Shown piece by piece: positions 17,933-26,525 of a stretch of DNA of 37,480 bases. Position 1 is the first letter of the stretch. Each line of letters starts with the position of its first letter. Under the pieces are notes generated by a model. The model saw only the letters and a program-made list of their open reading frames with translations. It made no database searches and was not told the origin of the DNA. Where the stretch lies: IMG/VR virus record IMGVR_UViG_3300025108_007749, positions 1 through 37,480 of that record; one strand, given 5' to 3'. Both the position numbers and the translations under genes were made by a program. The DNA comes from a virus.

Positions 17933-19621
17933 ATGTCCTATGTCGAACGCGCCATTGAATATGCAAAAGCTGCTCAAGGCTCAGACACGCATGGAAAATG
18001 GTCGCAGCTTGCATGTCAAAGGTTCCTGGATGACCTGAAACGAGCTGAACAAGATGAATGCCCTTTCTACTTCTCAGAATGGCACGCCACTGATGTATGT
18101 GAGTTTGTTGAGAAGATGCCGCACATTGAGGGTACGTGGGAAAGCCGAGAGCTTACCTTGTACGATGCACAGGTTTTCTTTTTGGTTAATGTCTTTGGCT
18201 TTCGCAACAAGTCAGATGATAAGCGCAGATTCACAAATGCGTTATGGGCATCAGGTCGTAAGAATGGCAAGTCTACACTGGCTGCACCTATCGGCCTTTA
18301 CTGTCAATTTGAGGAAGGTGAGAACGGCGCACAGGTTATCAGCGCAGCACCAACAGGTAAACAGGCTCGTATTGTTTTCGACTATGCAAAGAACATGGTC
18401 AACAAGGAGCCAGAGTTCAGAGAGTTTCACCAAGCCGAATGCTACGCTAATTCAATCGCTGGCTTTGGTAACAGTTCCAGTTTTAAGCCGGTAAATTCTA
18501 AAGCAGACACCCTTGACGGTCTAAACCCTTATTGTGTGATTATTGATGAGGTACACGCCCACAAAGACAATCACCTGATAGCGGTTTTAAAATCTGCCAT
18601 TGGTGCGCGGTTGAGTCCTTTGTTTCTGTATGTGACCACTGAGGGTTATCTTAAAGCCGATTCACCATGGCCAGAAATCAGGATGTACATCCAGCAGATT
18701 CTATCTGGTGCGCGTGAGGCGGATAACTTCTTTGGTGTTATCTTTTCCATTGATGACAATGACGATGAGTTTGACGAAACCAAGTGGATTAAAGCCAATC
18801 CGATAATCGAAGTAAACCCAAACATGCTTAAAACCATTGCAGAGGACGCACTGGAAGCCCAAGCCATGCCATCAAAAATGGCTGAGTTCAGGATTAAACG
18901 CCTTAACAGACCAAGCGCAGCAGCAGAGGCGCACATTGATTTACGCAAGTTTGAGGAAAACAAGACCGTATTACCGCTTGATGAGCTTGAGGGTTATCCC
19001 TGTTGGCTATCTTTGGACTTATCAGCCACAAGAGATTTAACCTCATTGCGCATGTTGTGGTTGGTTGGTGATGAATATCACACCCACGGCTGGCGATTCC
19101 TACCTGAAAACGGCATACACCAGCAAACAGCGTCCGGTGGTGACATTTACGCTGGTTGGAAAGAACAAGGTCTGATTATTGAGACCAAAGGCAAAACGGT
19201 CAACCATGCAGTGATTATTGACAAGATTGTTGAGCTTTGTCACAGGTTTAACCCTGTTTCGGTAGGCTCCGACCCTTGGAACGCCACGGAAGTGATGCGA
19301 GTACTCAAGGATGACCACGACATTCAAGTGGAACCGTTCAGGCAAGGCGCACAAAGCTACCACCCTGCTATTAAGAAATTCGATGAGACTTACTACTCAG
19401 GCAATCTATACCACGGCTGCGACCCTATTTTAACTTGGTGTGCCGGTAACTTAGTGATGCGCCACGATCAAAACATGAACCAATCACCAGACAAGAAAAA
19501 CAGCGCAAACAAAATTGATGACATTGTAACGCTCTTAATGTGTTTCGGCATGTCATTGGAATATGAACCGAACATGACCTTTGACGATGTCATGACCAAC
19601 AGAATATCAATGACATTATGA
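17933..19621 (+). CDS. terL: Terminase large subunit, HK97-type
   Basis: 562 residues, packaging motor and nuclease. The ATPase domain has Walker A Gly108-Arg-Lys-Asn-Gly-Lys-Ser-Thr115, an adenine-contacting region before it, and Walker B Cys-Val-Ile-Ile-Asp205-Glu206-Val-His. The RNase H-like nuclease begins at Leu-Ser-Leu-Asp-Leu-Ser-Ala-Thr-Arg-Asp (about residue 360) and ends with Lys-Ile-Asp-Asp-Ile-Val-Thr (about residue 535), supplying the metal-binding acids. It works with the small subunit, the portal and probably the HNH protein upstream. The stop overlaps the portal start. Confidence 0.95.
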   Translation: MSYVERAIEYAKAAQGSDTHGKWSQLACQRFLDDLKRAEQDECPFYFSEWHATDVCEFVEKMPHIEGTWESRELTLYDAQVFFLVNVFGFRNKSDDKRRFTNALWASGRKNGKSTLAAPIGLYCQFEEGENGAQVISAAPTGKQARIVFDYAKNMVNKEPEFREFHQAECYANSIAGFGNSSSFKPVNSKADTLDGLNPYCVIIDEVHAHKDNHLIAVLKSAIGARLSPLFLYVTTEGYLKADSPWPEIRMYIQQILSGAREADNFFGVIFSIDDNDDEFDETKWIKANPIIEVNPNMLKTIAEDALEAQAMPSKMAEFRIKRLNRPSAAAEAHIDLRKFEENKTVLPLDELEGYPCWLSLDLSATRDLTSLRMLWLVGDEYHTHGWRFLPENGIHQQTASGGDIYAGWKEQGLIIETKGKTVNHAVIIDKIVELCHRFNPVSVGSDPWNATEVMRVLKDDHDIQVEPFRQGAQSYHPAIKKFDETYYSGNLYHGCDPILTWCAGNLVMRHDQNMNQSPDKKNSANKIDDIVTLLMCFGMSLEYEPNMTFDDVMTNRISMTL

Positions 19622-20847
19622 ACTTTAAATTTTGGACATGGGGCGGTGGTAGTTCATCAACCTCTAACGACAAAGGCGAGCAATACACAAGGCCAAAGTC
19701 TAAGGCGTTCACGCGCCAGAAAAGCCCAACATTAGACCAAGCACTGCAATTGTCAGCATTTTGGGCTGGGATTACCCGTTGGACACGCACCATATCATCC
19801 TTGCCAGTACAGATGCAGGTGTGGGATGAGTCAGAAAATCAGTGGGTGGCCGATAAAGAAAACCCTTTGCAACAGCTATTCGACTACAAAGTAAACCGAT
19901 ACCAGACCCGCATTGAATTTATGAACGAGCTTTCGTTCAATCTGATGTCAACTGGTAACGCTTATGTGCTGGTAAGACGGGATAAAAACAAGGTTGTATC
20001 ACTCCTACCGCTGTCATCTACTCAGATGGAAGTACGGGTATTGGATGATGGCACAAAAGTTTTTGTTTACACTAGAGATGGCCGTCAAAGCGTTATAGCT
20101 GCGGATAATATCTGGCACACCATGTTATTCGGAAACAACGTTGTTGGTATGTCACCGCTGTCATACGGTGCTACTGCTATTGGTGTTGGTCTTTCTGCTG
20201 ACGAGCGAAGCACCCAAGTTTTAGACAATGCAGCCAAGCCGTCAGGCATCTTGTACTTTGATTCAGCCCTGAAACTGACTGACAAGCAAAGAGCGCAATT
20301 AAAGACCGAGTTTAAAGCCTTAAAGGAAGGTACAGACAACGTATTGATGACCCTTGAGAGCGGTTGGAAGTACGAGCAAATCGGATTAAACCCACAAGAC
20401 ATCCAGTTATTAGAATCACGCAAGTTCTCAATCGAGGACATTGGCCGATTCTTAGACATTCCAAGCATTTTACTGAACGACATGAGCGCATCTACTGGTT
20501 GGGGTTCAGGCATCACACAGATTATTGAGGGCTGGTACAAGCTGAGTTTGCGACCGATGACCGACTACATAGCGCAATCTGCTGGCGTTCACTTAATAGA
20601 AGCTGGTAAGCGTAAAAAGACCCGCGTTCACTTTGATTTTGATGCCTTGTTGCAGCTATCACGCAAAGACCGAGCCGAAGCCAATCAGAAAGAGATTAAT
20701 TCAGGAACCATGACACCCAACGAAGCCAGATTATCAGAGGGCAGATTGCCCAAAGATGGCGGTGACGAACTACTCATTAACACAGCACTGCAACCCATTG
20801 ACCAATATTTAACAGATTTAGCCAGAGGCCAGAGCAATGAAGTATAA
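19618..20847 (+). CDS. Portal protein, HK97 family
   Basis: 409 residues. Characteristic segments are Leu-Gln-Leu-Ser-Ala-Phe-Trp-Ala-Gly-Ile (N-terminal helix), Met-Ser-Thr-Gly-Asn-Ala-Tyr, Gly-Met-Ser-Pro-Leu-Ser-Tyr-Gly-Ala, the Glu-Ser-Arg-Lys-Phe-Ser-Ile-Glu-Asp-Ile-Gly-Arg-Phe-Leu-Asp-Ile-Pro motif and Met-Thr-Pro-Asn-Glu-Ala-Arg near the end. It forms the dodecameric DNA channel at one capsid vertex. Coupled to terL (ATGA) and overlapping the protease gene by 11 bases. Confidence 0.95.
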   Translation: MNFKFWTWGGGSSSTSNDKGEQYTRPKSKAFTRQKSPTLDQALQLSAFWAGITRWTRTISSLPVQMQVWDESENQWVADKENPLQQLFDYKVNRYQTRIEFMNELSFNLMSTGNAYVLVRRDKNKVVSLLPLSSTQMEVRVLDDGTKVFVYTRDGRQSVIAADNIWHTMLFGNNVVGMSPLSYGATAIGVGLSADERSTQVLDNAAKPSGILYFDSALKLTDKQRAQLKTEFKALKEGTDNVLMTLESGWKYEQIGLNPQDIQLLESRKFSIEDIGRFLDIPSILLNDMSASTGWGSGITQIIEGWYKLSLRPMTDYIAQSAGVHLIEAGKRKKTRVHFDFDALLQLSRKDRAEANQKEINSGTMTPNEARLSEGRLPKDGGDELLINTALQPIDQYLTDLARGQSNEV

Positions 20848-21442
20848 GCACTTTCAAACCGATTCAGTCAAAGTCAAGGATGCCACAAAGGGCATTGTGA
20901 CAGGCTATGGCTCCCAATTCATGAATGTAGATTCCTATGGTGACAGGGTTTTCCCAGAAGCCTTTGATAAAACATTACAGAACCGTTCCAGACCCGTTCG
21001 TATGAGGTGGAACCACCACGGCGCAGTTATTGGCAAATGGGATGCAATCACACCAGATGATGCCGGATTGTACATGGAAGGAAGTTTGACACCTGGACAC
21101 TCAGTGGCAGAGGACACCAAAGCATCTATTTTGCACGGTGCAATTGATGGCATGAGCATTGGTTACATTGAGAAGCGCGTTGAAAAGAACGATTTTGGCG
21201 GTGTTGACATCTACGAACTGGACTTAATCGAGGTTTCTATTGTAGAGGAACCGGCCAATTTAGGCGCAAGTATTACAGCTATCAAGGCCATTGAGGAACT
21301 TGACAGCATAAAAGAGATTGAAAGATACCTCCGCGATGGTTTAGGACTTTCACAAAAAGCGGCAATGACGTTAATAAGCCGCATCAAAAATCACCGCGAT
21401 GGTGATGTCATTGACTGTTCAGGAATAAGACTGAGCATCTAA
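20837..21442 (+). CDS. Prohead maturation protease, HK97 family
   Basis: 201 residues. The fold signature is present: Gly-Ile-Val-Thr-Gly-Tyr-Gly-Ser, Val-Arg-Met-Arg-Trp-Asn-His60-His61 and Ala-Ile-Asp-Gly-Met-Ser107-Ile-Gly-Tyr, followed by Glu-Val-Ser-Ile-Val-Glu-Glu-Pro. One of the adjacent His and Ser107 form the catalytic pair of this U35-type serine protease. It removes the capsid protein's N-terminal scaffold (delta) segment during assembly. GAGG lies eight bases before the ATG. Confidence 0.93.
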   Translation: MKYKHFQTDSVKVKDATKGIVTGYGSQFMNVDSYGDRVFPEAFDKTLQNRSRPVRMRWNHHGAVIGKWDAITPDDAGLYMEGSLTPGHSVAEDTKASILHGAIDGMSIGYIEKRVEKNDFGGVDIYELDLIEVSIVEEPANLGASITAIKAIEELDSIKEIERYLRDGLGLSQKAAMTLISRIKNHRDGDVIDCSGIRLSI

Positions 21443-21452
21443 TTTAAACCAA

Positions 21453-21509
21453 GCGCATTTTGAATGCCTACCCAGAAATGGGCGGGGCGGTTCGACTGTG
21501 CGCGTAATT
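21453..21509 (+). promoter_or_regulatory. Structured leader element copy 1, before the capsid gene
   Basis: Outer GCGCA (21453-21457) pairs with TGCGC (21499-21503). Inside, CCT-A-CCCA (21467-21474) pairs with TGGG-C-GGG (21479-21486) around a GAAA tetraloop. It is about 77% identical over 57 bases to the element at 27305-27361, the same length and the same 18 bases from the ATG. Two base pairs of the hairpin differ in a compensatory way between copies. Probably an RNA element controlling translation or stability of the most abundant virion messages. Confidence 0.75.
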
Positions 21510-21521
21510 TACGAGATCACT

Positions 21522-22745
21522 ATGGAAATTAAAAACGCAGACGACTTGTTAGCACAGGTCGAAACACAGGTTAAATCATTGAATGAGGCACAAGCTTCTA
21601 AGATTGATTTAATGGTTAAGAAATACACCGATGAAGTGAAAGCTAATGGCGAGGCTTCAGAGGAAACCAGAGAGAAGCTAAAGCAGACATGTGACCAAAT
21701 GGAAGAAATGCGCGAGAAAACCGCGGAACTTTCAGAAAAGTTACTGGATTTGCAACAAAAGCTGACGGAAGGTTTTAACCCCGGTACAACTAAGTCTATT
21801 GGTGAACAACTGACTGAATCAGAAAGTTACAAGCAGTTTGCCAATAAAGAGCGAAACCAGATGGTTATCGAGGTCAAAAACACCATTTTGACTGAATCAG
21901 GCTCACCATTAGAGCCATCTTCTGACTTGGTTCAGCAAGATTATAGGGCTTTGAATGCCGCACCATTTCGACAGTTGAATTTGTTGGACATCATCCCTAC
22001 TGGCTCAACTGCATCTAACATGATTCATATCCCTAAAGAGACATCGCACACTAATGCTGCTGCTGAGACTTCTCAGGGTGAAACCATGCCTGAATCAGCA
22101 ATCGTTTATGGTTCGCAAGAGCTGCCAGTTAGAGATATTGACCATTTCATTGAAGTTGCAGAACAGGCTTTGGCTGATGCGCCTTTCATTGAAGGTCACA
22201 TCAATATGAGAATGAACCACGGCATTAGACACCGTTTGCAGACTCAAATTATATCTGGCAACGGCACCACTCCGAACTTGTCTGGATTGACCGATACAGG
22301 AAACTTCACAGCTTTCACACCAGCCACTGGTGATACCGCTATGGATTCTTTGAACAAGGCCAAGTATTCAATTGTTGGTGGTGACTATCAGGCAACACAT
22401 ATCCTGATGAACCCAGCAACGTTTGGATCAATTGAGCGTGTCAAAGTTGGCACATCCAGAAATGATTATGCTTCTGGTGATGGCGTTGCTTTGACCTACA
22501 TCAATGGACAGCCTTATATCTGGGGCTTGCCTGTTGTGCTGAATAATGATGTCACTGCTAACAAATTGTTGGTAATTGACAACATGAACACAGGCTTGTG
22601 GACACGACAAGGTGTTGAGATTGAAATGACTAAATCTGATGGTACTAACTTCCAGAAGAAAATTGTCACTATCCGAGGCACAGGACGCTTTGCGTTCGGC
22701 GTGTTTAGAAATGCCGCTGTCCAATACGGCGACTTAACTGTTTAA
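21522..22745 (+). CDS. Major capsid protein, HK97 fold
   Basis: 407 residues from the ATG at 21522. The first 95 or so residues form a charged coiled coil (Leu-Ala-Gln-Val-Glu-Thr-Gln-Val-Lys-Ser-Leu; Thr-Arg-Glu-Lys-Leu-Lys), the delta scaffold removed by the protease. The rest is the Phage_capsid domain: Phe-Arg-Gln-Leu-Asn-Leu-Leu-Asp, Glu-Leu-Pro-Val-Arg-Asp-Ile, Gly-His-Ile-Asn-Met-Arg-Met, Asn-Gly-Thr-Thr-Pro-Asn-Leu-Ser-Gly-Leu and the C-terminal Arg-Gly-Thr-Gly-Arg-Phe-Ala-Phe-Gly-Val. ACGAG is the only SD-like sequence; the structured leader precedes it. A strong terminator follows. Confidence 0.95.
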   Translation: MEIKNADDLLAQVETQVKSLNEAQASKIDLMVKKYTDEVKANGEASEETREKLKQTCDQMEEMREKTAELSEKLLDLQQKLTEGFNPGTTKSIGEQLTESESYKQFANKERNQMVIEVKNTILTESGSPLEPSSDLVQQDYRALNAAPFRQLNLLDIIPTGSTASNMIHIPKETSHTNAAAETSQGETMPESAIVYGSQELPVRDIDHFIEVAEQALADAPFIEGHINMRMNHGIRHRLQTQIISGNGTTPNLSGLTDTGNFTAFTPATGDTAMDSLNKAKYSIVGGDYQATHILMNPATFGSIERVKVGTSRNDYASGDGVALTYINGQPYIWGLPVVLNNDVTANKLLVIDNMNTGLWTRQGVEIEMTKSDGTNFQKKIVTIRGTGRFAFGVFRNAAVQYGDLTV

Positions 22746-22751
22746 CCCTTT

Positions 22752-22784
22752 AAGGGGTGGGCTAATAACCTGCCCCTTTTTTTA
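22752..22784 (+). terminator. Terminator after the capsid gene
   Basis: AAGGGGTGGG (22752-22761) pairs with CCTGCCCCTT (22769-22778), two G-T wobbles, loop CTAATAA, then a seven-T run continuing to about 22783. Being inside the late operon, it should lower expression of downstream neck genes relative to capsid. Confidence 0.88.
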
Positions 22785-22786
22785 TT

Positions 22787-22981
22787 ATGAAATACAAAGC
22801 AAATTGCGACTTTCACGATTCCCGCGTTGGCCGGATGAGAAAAGGTGACATTATTGACGAAAAGCCGGGTTGTAAGGATTTGGCTGTAGCTGGTTATCTG
22901 ACCGAGTATAAAACCAAAGTTGTACAGCAACGTCCTGAGAAAGTCACCAAAAAGAAAACCAAGAAAAAAGCCAAGAAATGA
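22787..22981 (+). CDS. Small Lys-rich protein between capsid and connector
   Basis: 64 residues. The N-terminal 45 residues look like a small beta fold (Tyr-Lys-Ala-Asn-Cys-Asp-Phe; Lys-Gly-Asp-Ile-Ile-Asp-Glu), followed by a tail of nearly alternating Lys and Thr (Lys-Lys-Lys-Thr-Lys-Lys-Lys-Ala-Lys-Lys). The start is two bases after the terminator T-run and lacks an SD. It could be a head decoration or DNA-contacting minor protein; not recognised. Confidence 0.7.
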   Translation: MKYKANCDFHDSRVGRMRKGDIIDEKPGCKDLAVAGYLTEYKTKVVQQRPEKVTKKKTKKKAKK

Positions 22982-23532
22982 GATATTCAGTCACCACAAC
23001 AACGCCGGATTATTACCCTGTAACACTGGCTCAGTGTAAAGATGTTTTAAACATATCTGACACTGCGCATGATGACAAAATCACCATCATGTTACAGGCC
23101 GCTACTAATGAGGCTGAAAACTTCACAGGTGCTATGTTTGCACAGCGTACGGTTACTTTGTACTTTGAAGATGTGGTGGCTTACTATCGTTTACCCGTTT
23201 ACCCTGTCCGTGCTATTGATTCTGTTGAATATCTAAGCACAACATACACGGCGTTCACAGACTACGAAGCTGATTTAAACGATGCGCCACCACTGGTAAG
23301 GTTTAAATCATTGCCAAGTGTTGATGACACCATAGTACCCATTAAATTTACACTGTCTGCTGGCTACCCATCAGGCACAAGTCCTGCAAGTGCTGACCAA
23401 ATACCTGACGCAGTAAAACAAGCGATTATCTTTCACGTTTACCAGTCTTTTATATCACCCGGTGAGATGTCAGGTGATGCCCAGCGTACTTTCTGGAACA
23501 TGTTATCACCTTACAGGGTTTTGGGTTTGTGA
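22978..23532 (+). CDS. Head-tail connector, HK97 gp6-like
   Basis: 184 residues. The N-terminal Val-Thr-Leu-Ala-Gln-Cys-Lys-Asp-Val-Leu-Asn-Ile, Asp-Asp-Lys-Ile-Thr-x-Met-Leu-Gln-Ala-Ala-Thr-Asn-Glu-Ala-Glu-Asn-Phe-Thr-Gly and Leu-Pro-Val-Tyr-Pro-Val-Arg-Ala-Ile, with a C-terminal Ile-Pro-Asp-Ala-Val-Lys-Gln-Ala-Ile, is the gp6-like connector pattern. It forms the ring below the portal. Its stop overlaps the GTG of the first glycosyltransferase gene (GTGA), so that insertion is translationally coupled to a virion gene. Confidence 0.9.
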   Translation: MRYSVTTTTPDYYPVTLAQCKDVLNISDTAHDDKITIMLQAATNEAENFTGAMFAQRTVTLYFEDVVAYYRLPVYPVRAIDSVEYLSTTYTAFTDYEADLNDAPPLVRFKSLPSVDDTIVPIKFTLSAGYPSGTSPASADQIPDAVKQAIIFHVYQSFISPGEMSGDAQRTFWNMLSPYRVLGL

Positions 23533-24215
23533 TAGCGGGCATATCCAGAATGAGAAACGAGTCCTTAATACTTGAGGACACTTTGAGTCACTTTTTCAAA
23601 CACTGTGACCACATTTATATCTATGACGACTGTTCTACAGATAACAGCGTTGAAATAATGAAATCCTTTGATGATGTGACCGTTATTGAGGGTAAGGAAT
23701 GGAGTCCAAACCAGTGGCATGAGGAAAGCAAACACAGAGGCCAATTATTAGACCTTGTTGATGCCGATATGTGCCTATGCTTTGATGCAGATGAACGCCT
23801 TGGTGGTGATTTGCCGAGTCAGAAAGGCGGGTTTACCCTTGATTTGTATGACGGATATTTAACGCCCGACAGACAAGAGCCTTACACCAAAGGTGATTTA
23901 TCCCGATTGCCACGGTTATGGGGAACCGAATGCAGGCAAATACTGATGTATTTTGACCCTAAAAAAGCCAGATACGACCGAAGCGGCCAAAGAGAGCCGA
24001 CATACACAGGGAATGTACAAAAATCAGGCATAAAAGTTAAACATTATGGCAAATGCTTGAGTATTGACCATTGGGATGATACGTGCGACTTCTACGCCAC
24101 ATATTTTCCACAATGGCGCGATAAATGGAACGCCAGAAAAGGAAAAGCGATTCACACCAAGTCAGATTTTGGCTCAGAACTACATACATGGTCTGAATTA
24201 TGCAAAAAATACTAA
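23529..24215 (+). CDS. Glycosyltransferase, GT2-like (GT-A fold)
   Basis: 228 residues, starting at GTG. Residues 1-55 match family 2 glycosyltransferases (Ile-Ser-Arg-Met-Arg-Asn-Glu-Ser, Ile-Tyr-Ile-Tyr-Asp-Asp-Cys-Ser-Thr-Asp-Asn-Ser), with a metal/nucleotide-sugar DxD in Cys-Phe-Asp-Ala-Asp-Glu (about residue 85). The C-terminal half has Arg-Leu-Pro-Arg-Leu-Trp-Gly and Lys-Val-Lys-His-Tyr-Gly-Lys. No signal peptide or membrane helix is visible. Donor and acceptor are unknown. It lies between two neck genes and must be expressed late with the virion proteins. Confidence 0.85.
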   Translation: MIAGISRMRNESLILEDTLSHFFKHCDHIYIYDDCSTDNSVEIMKSFDDVTVIEGKEWSPNQWHEESKHRGQLLDLVDADMCLCFDADERLGGDLPSQKGGFTLDLYDGYLTPDRQEPYTKGDLSRLPRLWGTECRQILMYFDPKKARYDRSGQREPTYTGNVQKSGIKVKHYGKCLSIDHWDDTCDFYATYFPQWRDKWNARKGKAIHTKSDFGSELHTWSELCKKY

Positions 24216-24997
24216 TCACAGGCAAATTCAGCCCTTTTGGTAGCCGTCCCATAGGTGGGCTTCAATCATGGATATTAACCGTTCACAATGAGCTTGTGAG
24301 GCTTGGACATGATGTAACTGTGTGGGAACCACATGACTGCAAATACTATCCAGAAGGTACGACCTTTGATTTAGGTATATTTGCAAACATAGATTTAACC
24401 AGAAACGCAATTGTTACATGTAAAAAATCAATCCTTATCAGCCACGGCATTATTGACGCTGAAAAACCAGATAATTCATGCGATGCGTTGATGTTTGTTA
24501 GTGAGGGTGTCCGCGATCACTGGAAAATGGATGGCGAGATTATCAGACAGCCAATTGACCTTGAGTTTTGGAAGCCAGAACGATTGGAAAAGAACAAATT
24601 AACCCGTTATTCCTACCGATACGGAAACATCCACGGCGAAAAGGTCGCTGACATGCTTGATATGGATTATCTACACGCAAAGGACTTAACCCACAGACAA
24701 GCGCGTGATGTGATTAATTCTAGTCATTTAGTGTTCGCTACAGGCCGTGCAGCACTTGAGGCAATGGCTTGTGACGTTCCCACGGTTATTTATGACCACC
24801 GTGACGCTTACCAACCAGCTTTAATGGGTGAATGGCTTCATAAAGAAATGAAACAAAGCTATTCAGGCCGTTCAGGTTACACACCAAGCCTATCTAAAGT
24901 GTTGGCAAAGGCGAAAAAAGAGCTTAACCATTATGGGTGGCGAAAATGGGTGGCTGAAAACCACGATGTAAGGAAAATCGTTAAGCAGCTATGCTAA
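24200..24997 (+). CDS. Glycosyltransferase, GT4-like (GT-B fold)
   Basis: 265 residues. The N-terminus Lys-Ile-Leu-Ile-Thr-Gly-Lys-Phe-Ser-Pro with Gly-Gly-Leu-Gln-Ser-Trp and Glu-Leu-Val-Arg-Leu-Gly-His-Asp-Val-Thr-Val-Trp is the GT4 acceptor domain. The donor-side signature is Thr-Gly-Arg-Ala-Ala-Leu-Glu-Ala-Met-Ala-Cys-Asp-Val-Pro-Thr-Val-Ile-Tyr-Asp. At 265 residues it is shorter than bacterial GT4 enzymes (about 350-400), with a reduced middle. It overlaps the preceding GT2 by 16 bases and the next gene by seven. Confidence 0.85.
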   Translation: MQKILITGKFSPFGSRPIGGLQSWILTVHNELVRLGHDVTVWEPHDCKYYPEGTTFDLGIFANIDLTRNAIVTCKKSILISHGIIDAEKPDNSCDALMFVSEGVRDHWKMDGEIIRQPIDLEFWKPERLEKNKLTRYSYRYGNIHGEKVADMLDMDYLHAKDLTHRQARDVINSSHLVFATGRAALEAMACDVPTVIYDHRDAYQPALMGEWLHKEMKQSYSGRSGYTPSLSKVLAKAKKELNHYGWRKWVAENHDVRKIVKQLC

Positions 24998-26193
24998 AGG
25001 TCATAACACCCACTGGTGGCCGTCCAGAAGCGTTAAATCTGCTTAATAGCTACTTAGAAAGGCAGACATATCAAGATTTTCAATGGATTGTACTGGATGA
25101 CTGCGAGCCGGTTAGCGAAATACCGTCAAGATGTGATGTTTTTATCCAATCTGACTGGATTTGGAACGGTGAAAACACACAGCACAGGGCAATGGCCAGA
25201 TTGCTTGATGAAGTGGGGAAAAATGACAGTGTGATTGTATGTGAGGATGACGACTGGTATGCACCGGAATACATCGAGAAAACAGCCAATTTACTGCAAA
25301 AACACGACCTTGTAGGGCAAAAAAAGAGCCTTTATTACAACATTCAGAACAAAACATACCGAAAATTTAACCACAAAGACCATGCTTGCTTATGTCAGAC
25401 GGCATTAAAAGGCAAAGCAGTAGAAAAACTAAGGGAAATATGTCGTAAAAGCAACAAACCGATTGATATCACTCTATGGCAGAGCTTTAAAGGTCATTTA
25501 ACGGCTGCTATGGATGTTGTCGGGATAAAGGGGTTAAAAGGCCGTGGTGGGATTGGAATTGGCCACAAAATGGAAGGTAAAAAGGATGATTGGTCATATC
25601 TTGAATCAATTATTGGCAAGGATGTGACCAACTACCGTAAACGCTTCTTTATTTGCGCGTCCGGCGGTTCATTAACTCAAGAAGATGTGGATTATATCAA
25701 AGGAAAGGGAACGGTGATTGTAATCAACAACACTTTCCAACTGGCACCTTGGGCTGACATCGTTTATGCGTGTGATGTGCCGTGGTGGAAAAAATATCCA
25801 GAAGCCTTAGACCATCAAGGCCAAAAGATGTCCATTTTGTATGACCACCCGAAAGTTAAAAAATGGCCGTACGATAACACCAGAAACGGCATTGGATTAG
25901 ACCGAATCAGAACTGGCGGCAACTCAGGCCACCAGTGCATAAACCTTGCCTACTTATTGGGCGCAAATGAAATCATTTTATTAGGCTATGACATGCAGAA
26001 CACCAATGGTAAATCACATTGGCACGGCGACCATGTTAAGGGCTTGAATCAGCAGACCTGCTTTAGCGGATGGATTAATCACATGCGCATTGTTGCACAA
26101 GATTGCGAACGATTGGGCGTGAAGGTTTACAACTGCTCAAGACAAACCGCGCTTGAATGCTTTGAACGCAGAGAATTAAGAGAATTATGCTAA
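24991..26193 (+). CDS. Two-domain protein: GT2-like domain plus DUF115-like domain
   Basis: 400 residues. Residues 1-200 are GT-A-like: Val-Ile-Thr-Pro-Thr-Gly-Gly-Arg-Pro, Trp-Ile-Val-Leu-Asp-Asp-Cys and Val-Cys-Glu-Asp-Asp-Asp-Trp-Tyr as the acidic metal motif. Residues about 215-400 resemble DUF115/MptE-like modules seen in phages: Cys-Ala-Ser-Gly-Gly-Ser-Leu-Thr, Val-Ile-Val-Ile-Asn-Asn-Thr, Trp-Ala-Asp-Ile-Val-Tyr-Ala-Cys-Asp-x-x-Trp-Trp, Gly-Asn-Ser-Gly-His-Gln and Ile-Ile-Leu-Leu-Gly-Tyr-Asp-Met. Some DUF115 proteins are sugar transferases. It overlaps the head-closure gene by seven bases. Both this and the preceding protein end Leu-Cys, their last codons sharing TATGCTAAA. Confidence 0.82.
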   Translation: MLKVITPTGGRPEALNLLNSYLERQTYQDFQWIVLDDCEPVSEIPSRCDVFIQSDWIWNGENTQHRAMARLLDEVGKNDSVIVCEDDDWYAPEYIEKTANLLQKHDLVGQKKSLYYNIQNKTYRKFNHKDHACLCQTALKGKAVEKLREICRKSNKPIDITLWQSFKGHLTAAMDVVGIKGLKGRGGIGIGHKMEGKKDDWSYLESIIGKDVTNYRKRFFICASGGSLTQEDVDYIKGKGTVIVINNTFQLAPWADIVYACDVPWWKKYPEALDHQGQKMSILYDHPKVKKWPYDNTRNGIGLDRIRTGGNSGHQCINLAYLLGANEIILLGYDMQNTNGKSHWHGDHVKGLNQQTCFSGWINHMRIVAQDCERLGVKVYNCSRQTALECFERRELRELC

Positions 26194-26525
26194 ACCTCAA
26201 ACCCGCTGATATGCGCTTTCGCGTCACAATCCAATCACAACAGCGTGTGGTTGATTCTAACGGCCTTGAGACAGTCACATGGGTAGATGTGGCCACAAAC
26301 GTTCCAGCGGGCATCATAGCCCTGTCAGGCCGTGAATTAGAGGCTTTAGCACAGCCAATAGCGCAGTATAACGCCCGTGTGACCATTTATAAGCGCAATG
26401 ATATTGATGAGTCCATGCGCCTCGTTTTTGATGGCAGAAACTACGACATTAAGGACATCATACCCGACCCAACAAACAATGTTTACATGTCACTGATGTG
26501 TAAGACAGGCTACACCAATGGCTGA
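26187..26525 (+). CDS. Head closure / head-tail adaptor protein
   Basis: 112 residues. It matches the phage head-tail joining family (SPP1 gp16/HK97 gp7-like): Met-Arg-Phe-Arg-Val-Thr-Ile-Gln, Gly-Leu-Glu-Thr-Val-Thr-Trp-Val-Asp-Val, Ala-Gly-Ile-Ile-Ala-Leu-Ser-Gly-Arg-Glu-Leu-Glu, and the C-terminal Val-Phe-Asp-Gly-Arg-Asn-Tyr-Asp-Ile-Lys. It seals the connector after packaging. In related phages it follows the gp6 gene directly; here 2.65 kb of glycosyltransferase genes separate them. Confidence 0.88.
   Translation: MLNLKPADMRFRVTIQSQQRVVDSNGLETVTWVDVATNVPAGIIALSGRELEALAQPIAQYNARVTIYKRNDIDESMRLVFDGRNYDIKDIIPDPTNNVYMSLMCKTGYTNG

Noticed and set aside
20085-20540. 151-codon minus-strand frame within the portal gene
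   Set aside because: Lies wholly antisense to conserved portal sequence and has no SD or recognisable domain.
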